Origin: Candidatus Merdivicinus intestinigallinarum
GTDB lineage: Bacteria > Bacillota > Clostridia > Oscillospirales > Ruminococcaceae
Assembly (NCBI GenBank): GCA_018713335.1
Contig: DVOW01000021.1
Span: forward strand, 24,121 to 88,120
DNA: 64,000 bases
Reading direction: 5' to 3'
Both the position numbers and the translations under genes were made by a program. Below the pieces are notes generated by a model that made no database searches, had not been told where the DNA came from, and saw nothing but the letters and a program-made list of their open reading frames with translations. Position 1 is the first letter of the stretch, and each line of letters begins with the position of its first letter. This document shows positions 60,462 to 64,000 of this stretch, piece by piece.

Positions 60462-60887
60462 ATGCCAACTTTTAACCAGCTTGTTAGAAAAGGCAGAGAA
60501 ATGCAGGAGGTCAAATCCACTGCTCCCGCGCTGAACCGCGGTTATAACTCCATGAAGAAAGAGCCCACCGATCAGAGCTCTCCTCAGAAACGCGGCGTCT
60601 GCACGGCAGTCAGAACCCAGACCCCGAAAAAACCGAACTCTGCGCTGCGTAAAATCGCCAGGGTCCGGCTCAGCAACGGGATGGAAGTTTCCGCTTATAT
60701 CCCCGGCGTCGGACACAACCTGCAGGAACACTCCGTCGTGCTTATCCGCGGCGGCCGTGTAAAAGACCTGCCTGGTGTGCGTTACCACATCATCCGCGGC
60801 ACTCTGGATACCCAGGGCGTTAACGGACGGATGCAGGGCCGTTCCAAATACGGTGCGAAGCGTCCGAAGGCTGGTGCGAAGAAGTAA
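60462..60887 (+). CDS. rpsL: 30S ribosomal protein S12
   Basis: The 141-residue protein is the decoding-centre protein S12 in the longer form found in Clostridia, with an insertion after residue 20 ([19 protein letters not shown]). The streptomycin-sensitive sequence [11 protein letters not shown] and the [10 protein letters not shown] loop are unaltered. AAGGAGGTG precedes the ATG. It begins the operon with rpsG, fusA and tuf. Confidence 0.97.
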   Translation: MPTFNQLVRKGREMQEVKSTAPALNRGYNSMKKEPTDQSSPQKRGVCTAVRTQTPKKPNSALRKIARVRLSNGMEVSAYIPGVGHNLQEHSVVLIRGGRVKDLPGVRYHIIRGTLDTQGVNGRMQGRSKYGAKRPKAGAKK

Positions 60888-61030
60888 GCTTCCGGCTTTT
60901 GCTGGAAACCTTTCGGCTGATGGCAGCTTTTCATAATGCAAAACGCGTTGTGCAAAGGCTTCCAATTGGTCTGACGAGGGTTTTTACTTTCGAGTACCGA
61001 TGAATTCATTCTATGAAGGAGGGAAGTAAA

Positions 61031-61501
61031 GTGCCAAGAAGAGGTCAAATTGCAAAACGCGATGTTTTGCCCGATCCTATGTACAATTCCAAGCTCGTTA
61101 CCCGCCTGATTAACAATGTGATGTATGACGGCAAAAAGGGTGTCGCGCAGAAAATCGTTTACGGTGCCTTTGAAATCGTAAACGAAAAAACCGGAAAGGA
61201 CGCCCTGGAGGCTTTCCAGGAGGCTCTTGAAAACATTATGCCTGTCCTGGAGGTTAAATCCCGCCGTGTCGGCGGCGCTACCTATCAGGTTCCCATGGAA
61301 GTCCGCCCCGAGCGGAGACAGACCCTGGGCTTGAGATGGCTCACCGCTTATTCCAGAAACCGTTCCGAAAAGACCATGAAGGAACGTCTGGCCGGCGAAA
61401 TTCTGGATGCGCTGAACAATACCGGCGGCGCCTGCAAGAAACGTGAGGACACTCACAAGATGGCAGAGGCCAACAAGGCATTCGCTCATTACAGATGGTA
61501 A
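61031..61501 (+). CDS. rpsG: 30S ribosomal protein S7
   Basis: The 156-residue protein starts with GTG (giving [16 protein letters not shown]) behind GAAGGAGGGAAG; the upstream ATG in frame lies inside that ribosome site and is not used. It has the S7 core [11 protein letters not shown] and ends KAFAHYRW. It nucleates 16S rRNA 3' domain assembly. The 143-base gap after rpsL holds no gene; it may include the S7 autoregulatory target known in other bacteria, which I cannot confirm. Confidence 0.97.
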   Translation: MPRRGQIAKRDVLPDPMYNSKLVTRLINNVMYDGKKGVAQKIVYGAFEIVNEKTGKDALEAFQEALENIMPVLEVKSRRVGGATYQVPMEVRPERRQTLGLRWLTAYSRNRSEKTMKERLAGEILDALNNTGGACKKREDTHKMAEANKAFAHYRW

Positions 61502-61561
61502 TCTTACCGGGCATACGATTGGATGCCTGATCCCCGTCCGCCTTTTGGGAGGATGGGGAAG

Positions 61562-61588
61562 GCGGCCCGCTTTTGGGCCGCATTTTAT
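61562..61588 (+). terminator. hairpin between rpsG and fusA (attenuator-like)
   Basis: GCGGCCC / GGGCCGC with a short loop, followed by ATTTTATATT. It has a weak T-tract and may only lower read-through into fusA. Confidence 0.5.
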
Positions 61589-61607
61589 ATTCAAATAGGA
61601 GGATATT

Positions 61608-63689
61608 ATGCCAAGAGACGTATCTCTCGAAATGACTCGTAATATTGGTATAATGGCTCACATCGACGCAGGTAAAACCACCGCGACCGAGCGTATCCTG
61701 TATTACACTGGTAAAACGCACAAAATCGGCGATACGCACGAGGGTACTGCAACGATGGACTGGATGGCGCAGGAGCAGGAACGGGGTATTACGATTACTT
61801 CCGCTGCTACGACCGCTTTCTGGAAAGGCCACCGTATCAATATCATCGATACCCCCGGTCACGTTGACTTTACAGTAGAAGTTGAACGTTCTCTCCGTGT
61901 TCTGGACGGCTCTGTTACCGTTTTCTGCGCGAAGGGCGGCGTGGAACCCCAGTCTGAAACCGTTTGGCATCAGGCCAACAACTACAAGGTTCCCCGTATG
62001 GCTTTCGTCAATAAAATGGACATCATGGGCGCGGATTTCTATAATGTTATCAACATGATGAAAGACCGCCTGAAATGCCATCCGGTGCCGATCCAGCTCC
62101 CCATTGGCGCGGAAGATTCCTTTGTAGGGATTATCGACCTGATGGAAATGAAAGCCTATATCTATAACGATGAACTGGGCAATGATATTTCTGTTGTTGA
62201 TATCCCTGCTGATATGCAGGAAAAAGCAGATCAGTATCACGCGGAAATGGTGGAAGCCATTGCGGAAACCAACGATGATTTGATGGAAAAGTACCTGGAA
62301 GAGGAAGAACTGTCCATTGAAGAACTCAAAAAGGGCCTGCGTGCTGCTACCATTGCCAATGATCTGGTTCCCGTTTGCTGCGGTACCGCTTACCGCAACA
62401 AAGGCGTTCAGAAACTGCTGGATGCGATCGTAGATTATATGCCTTCTCCTATCGACATTCCTCCCATCAAGGGCGTTGATCCCGAAACCGGCGAGGAAAC
62501 TGTCCGTCATTCTTCTGACACTGAGCCTTTCTCCGCTCTGGCGTTTAAGATTATGACCGACCCCTTTGTTGGAAAGCTCTGCTTCTTCCGTGTCTATTCC
62601 GGTACGGTTGACGCCGGCGCTACCGTTTACAACGCCACCAAGGGCAAATCGGAAAGAATGGGCCGTATTCTGATGATGCACGCAAACCACCGTCAGGATA
62701 TCGAAACATGCTATGCCGGCGACATTGCCGCTGCTGTGGGCCTGAAACAGACCACTACCGGCGACACCCTGTGCGACCCCAAGAACGAGGTTATCCTGGA
62801 GTCTATGGAGTTCCCGGAACCTGTTATCCGTGTTGCTATTGAGCCGAAAACCAAGGCCAGCCAGGAGAAGATGGGCATTGCTTTGGCAAAACTTGCGGAA
62901 GAAGACCCCACTTTCCGCACCTATACTGATGAAGAAACCGGCCAGACCATTATTGCTGGTATGGGCGAGCTTCATCTGGAGATTATCGTCGACCGCCTGC
63001 TGCGTGAATTCAAGGTAGAGGCAAACGTTGGCAAACCCCAGGTTGCTTACCGCGAAACTATCCGCAAAGAGGTGGACGTTGAAAACAAATACGCCCGTCA
63101 GTCCGGCGGTAAGGGCCAGTACGGTCATGTTAAGATCCGTGTGTACCCCAACGAAGCCGGCAAAGGCTATGAGTTTGAAAACAAAGTTGTCGGCGGCGCG
63201 ATTCCCAAGGAATATATCCCCGCTGTTGACGCTGGTATCCAGGGCGCCATGCAGTCCGGCGTTTTGGCAGGCTACCCGGTTGTTGACATCCGCGTAGAAC
63301 TGTACGACGGTTCTTACCACGAAGTCGACTCTTCTGAAATGGCATTTAAGATCGCCGGTTCTATGGCGCTGAAAGATGCTCTTCGGAAAGGCAACCCTGT
63401 TATTCTGGAACCTATCATGAAGGTTGTTGTTATCGTCCCTGAACAGTACATGGGCGATGTTATCGGCGACCTGAACTCCCGCCGCGGCCAGATCCAGGGT
63501 ATGGAGGCCAGAAACGGCGTGGAAGAGATCCGCGCTATGGTTCCCCTGTCTGAAATGTTCGGTTATGCAACCGACCTGCGTTCCAAGACCCAGGGCCGCG
63601 GACAGTATACTATGGAGCCCAGCCACTACACTGAGGTCCCGAAATCCGTTTCGGACGATATTATCTCCAAGAGAGCAAAGCAGGCATAA
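61608..63689 (+). CDS. fusA: elongation factor G
   Basis: The 693-residue GTPase drives ribosomal translocation. It has the P-loop [13 protein letters not shown] near residue 20, [10 protein letters not shown] as switch I, DTPGHVDF as switch II, NKMD for guanine, and the domain IV-V end with [11 protein letters not shown]. Length and all five domains are standard. AATAGGAGGAT precedes the ATG. Synonymous codons are visibly more T-ending than in neighbouring metabolic genes, consistent with high expression codon choice. Confidence 0.97.
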   Translation: MPRDVSLEMTRNIGIMAHIDAGKTTATERILYYTGKTHKIGDTHEGTATMDWMAQEQERGITITSAATTAFWKGHRINIIDTPGHVDFTVEVERSLRVLDGSVTVFCAKGGVEPQSETVWHQANNYKVPRMAFVNKMDIMGADFYNVINMMKDRLKCHPVPIQLPIGAEDSFVGIIDLMEMKAYIYNDELGNDISVVDIPADMQEKADQYHAEMVEAIAETNDDLMEKYLEEEELSIEELKKGLRAATIANDLVPVCCGTAYRNKGVQKLLDAIVDYMPSPIDIPPIKGVDPETGEETVRHSSDTEPFSALAFKIMTDPFVGKLCFFRVYSGTVDAGATVYNATKGKSERMGRILMMHANHRQDIETCYAGDIAAAVGLKQTTTGDTLCDPKNEVILESMEFPEPVIRVAIEPKTKASQEKMGIALAKLAEEDPTFRTYTDEETGQTIIAGMGELHLEIIVDRLLREFKVEANVGKPQVAYRETIRKEVDVENKYARQSGGKGQYGHVKIRVYPNEAGKGYEFENKVVGGAIPKEYIPAVDAGIQGAMQSGVLAGYPVVDIRVELYDGSYHEVDSSEMAFKIAGSMALKDALRKGNPVILEPIMKVVVIVPEQYMGDVIGDLNSRRGQIQGMEARNGVEEIRAMVPLSEMFGYATDLRSKTQGRGQYTMEPSHYTEVPKSVSDDIISKRAKQA

Positions 63690-63742
63690 AATCTGCTTGC
63701 TTTCCCAAATAAATTGTTTGAGTTTAAAGGAGGAACATCCAA

Positions 63743-64000
63743 ATGGCAAAACAGAAATTTGAACGTACCAAACCCCATGTAAATATTGGTACTATCGGAC
63801 ACGTTGACCACGGCAAAACTACTCTGACCGCCGCTATCACCAAAACCCTGGCTATGCAGGGCAAAGCGAAATTCGAAGCTTATGACATGATCGACAAAGC
63901 TCCCGAAGAAAGAGCTCGTGGTATCACAATCAACACCGCTCACGTTGAGTACGAGACCGACAGCCGTCACTACGCTCACGTTGACTGCCCCGGCCACGCC
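63743..64000 (+). CDS. tuf: elongation factor Tu (partial, runs off the window)
   Basis: The first 86 residues are visible: [19 protein letters not shown], the P-loop [10 protein letters not shown], switch [14 protein letters not shown] and the beginning of DCPGHA. It delivers aminoacyl-tRNA to the ribosome. AAAGGAGGAA precedes the ATG, 53 bases after fusA, in the usual operon order. The 3' end is outside the window. Confidence 0.95.
   Translation, partial: MAKQKFERTKPHVNIGTIGHVDHGKTTLTAAITKTLAMQGKAKFEAYDMIDKAPEERARGITINTAHVEYETDSRHYAHVDCPGHA

Noticed and set aside
1..64000. CRISPR arrays, tRNA or rRNA genes, transposase or integrase genes
   Set aside because: No regularly spaced repeats, no cloverleaf with CCA-type ends and no recombinase motifs were recognised by eye; a tRNAscan or ISfinder search could still find something short.

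Overview
The window looks like chromosomal DNA of a Gram-positive anaerobe of the class Clostridia, probably a gut Oscillospirales-type bacterium. The grounds are: strong AGGAGG ribosome binding sites, GC-rich third codon positions, Clostridia-type families (DUF1934, DUF3048, CmpB-type permease, LysO pair, AI-2E transporter, sigma/anti-sigma with DUF4367, YesN-type AraC regulators, lplA-like solute-binding protein), a long form of S12, and an rpoB-rpoC-rpsL-rpsG-fusA-tuf block. Genus and species cannot be read from the sequence alone. I saw no tRNA, rRNA, CRISPR array, prophage or transposase gene.

Layout. 1-9,150: a frame-broken AraC sensor-regulator, a solute-binding lipoprotein and a corrinoid-type (MtaA/CmuA-like) URO-D methyltransferase; then a coupled ECF sigma / anti-sigma / lipoprotein operon divergent from a LytTR regulator. 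9,260-18,490: a 5'-truncated cell-wall-binding repeat protein and a glycan island (GH29 fucosidase, GH116 glucosidase, GH92 mannosidase, AraC regulator, second URO-D methyltransferase). 18,890-31,810: housekeeping and membrane genes (CmpB-type permease, HD-GYP response regulator, split LysO exporter, a D,D-carboxypeptidase homologue that has lost its catalytic motifs, metallopeptidase, ddl-murI-DUF1934-argS, ychF, a fused ABC permease). 31,870-41,970: DUF3048 lipoprotein and Gfo/Idh oxidoreductase, nitroreductase, AI-2E transporter, sirtuin, exonuclease III, RlmI-like methyltransferase, MerR regulator, ECF S-component and a MerR-kinase fusion. 42,200-51,600: GH2 beta-mannosidase, small-molecule kinase, M29 aminopeptidase, MIF homologue, a small redox operon, thioesterase, and galK-galT. 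51,790-64,000: AraC regulator, then rpoB, rpoC, rpsL, rpsG, fusA and the start of tuf.

How it fits together. None of the glycoside hydrolases has a signal peptide, so glycans are probably imported as oligosaccharides and trimmed in the cytoplasm; GH92, GH2 mannosidase and GH29 together suit N-glycan or other host/plant mannose- and fucose-containing glycans, and galK-galT feed galactose into central metabolism. The MerR regulator at 39.1-39.5 kb and the redox operon at 47.4-48.3 kb carry the same operator in 19-bp-spacer promoters, so they probably form one regulon.

The most unusual signal is a family of about 330-base multi-hairpin elements at three intergenic sites (18.5, 39.6 and 49.1 kb). 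The stems change sequence between copies but keep their pairing. In two copies the element lies between two copies of a resident intrinsic terminator hairpin, as if insertion had duplicated the terminator. This is the best candidate here for an undescribed mobile or RNA-structured system.
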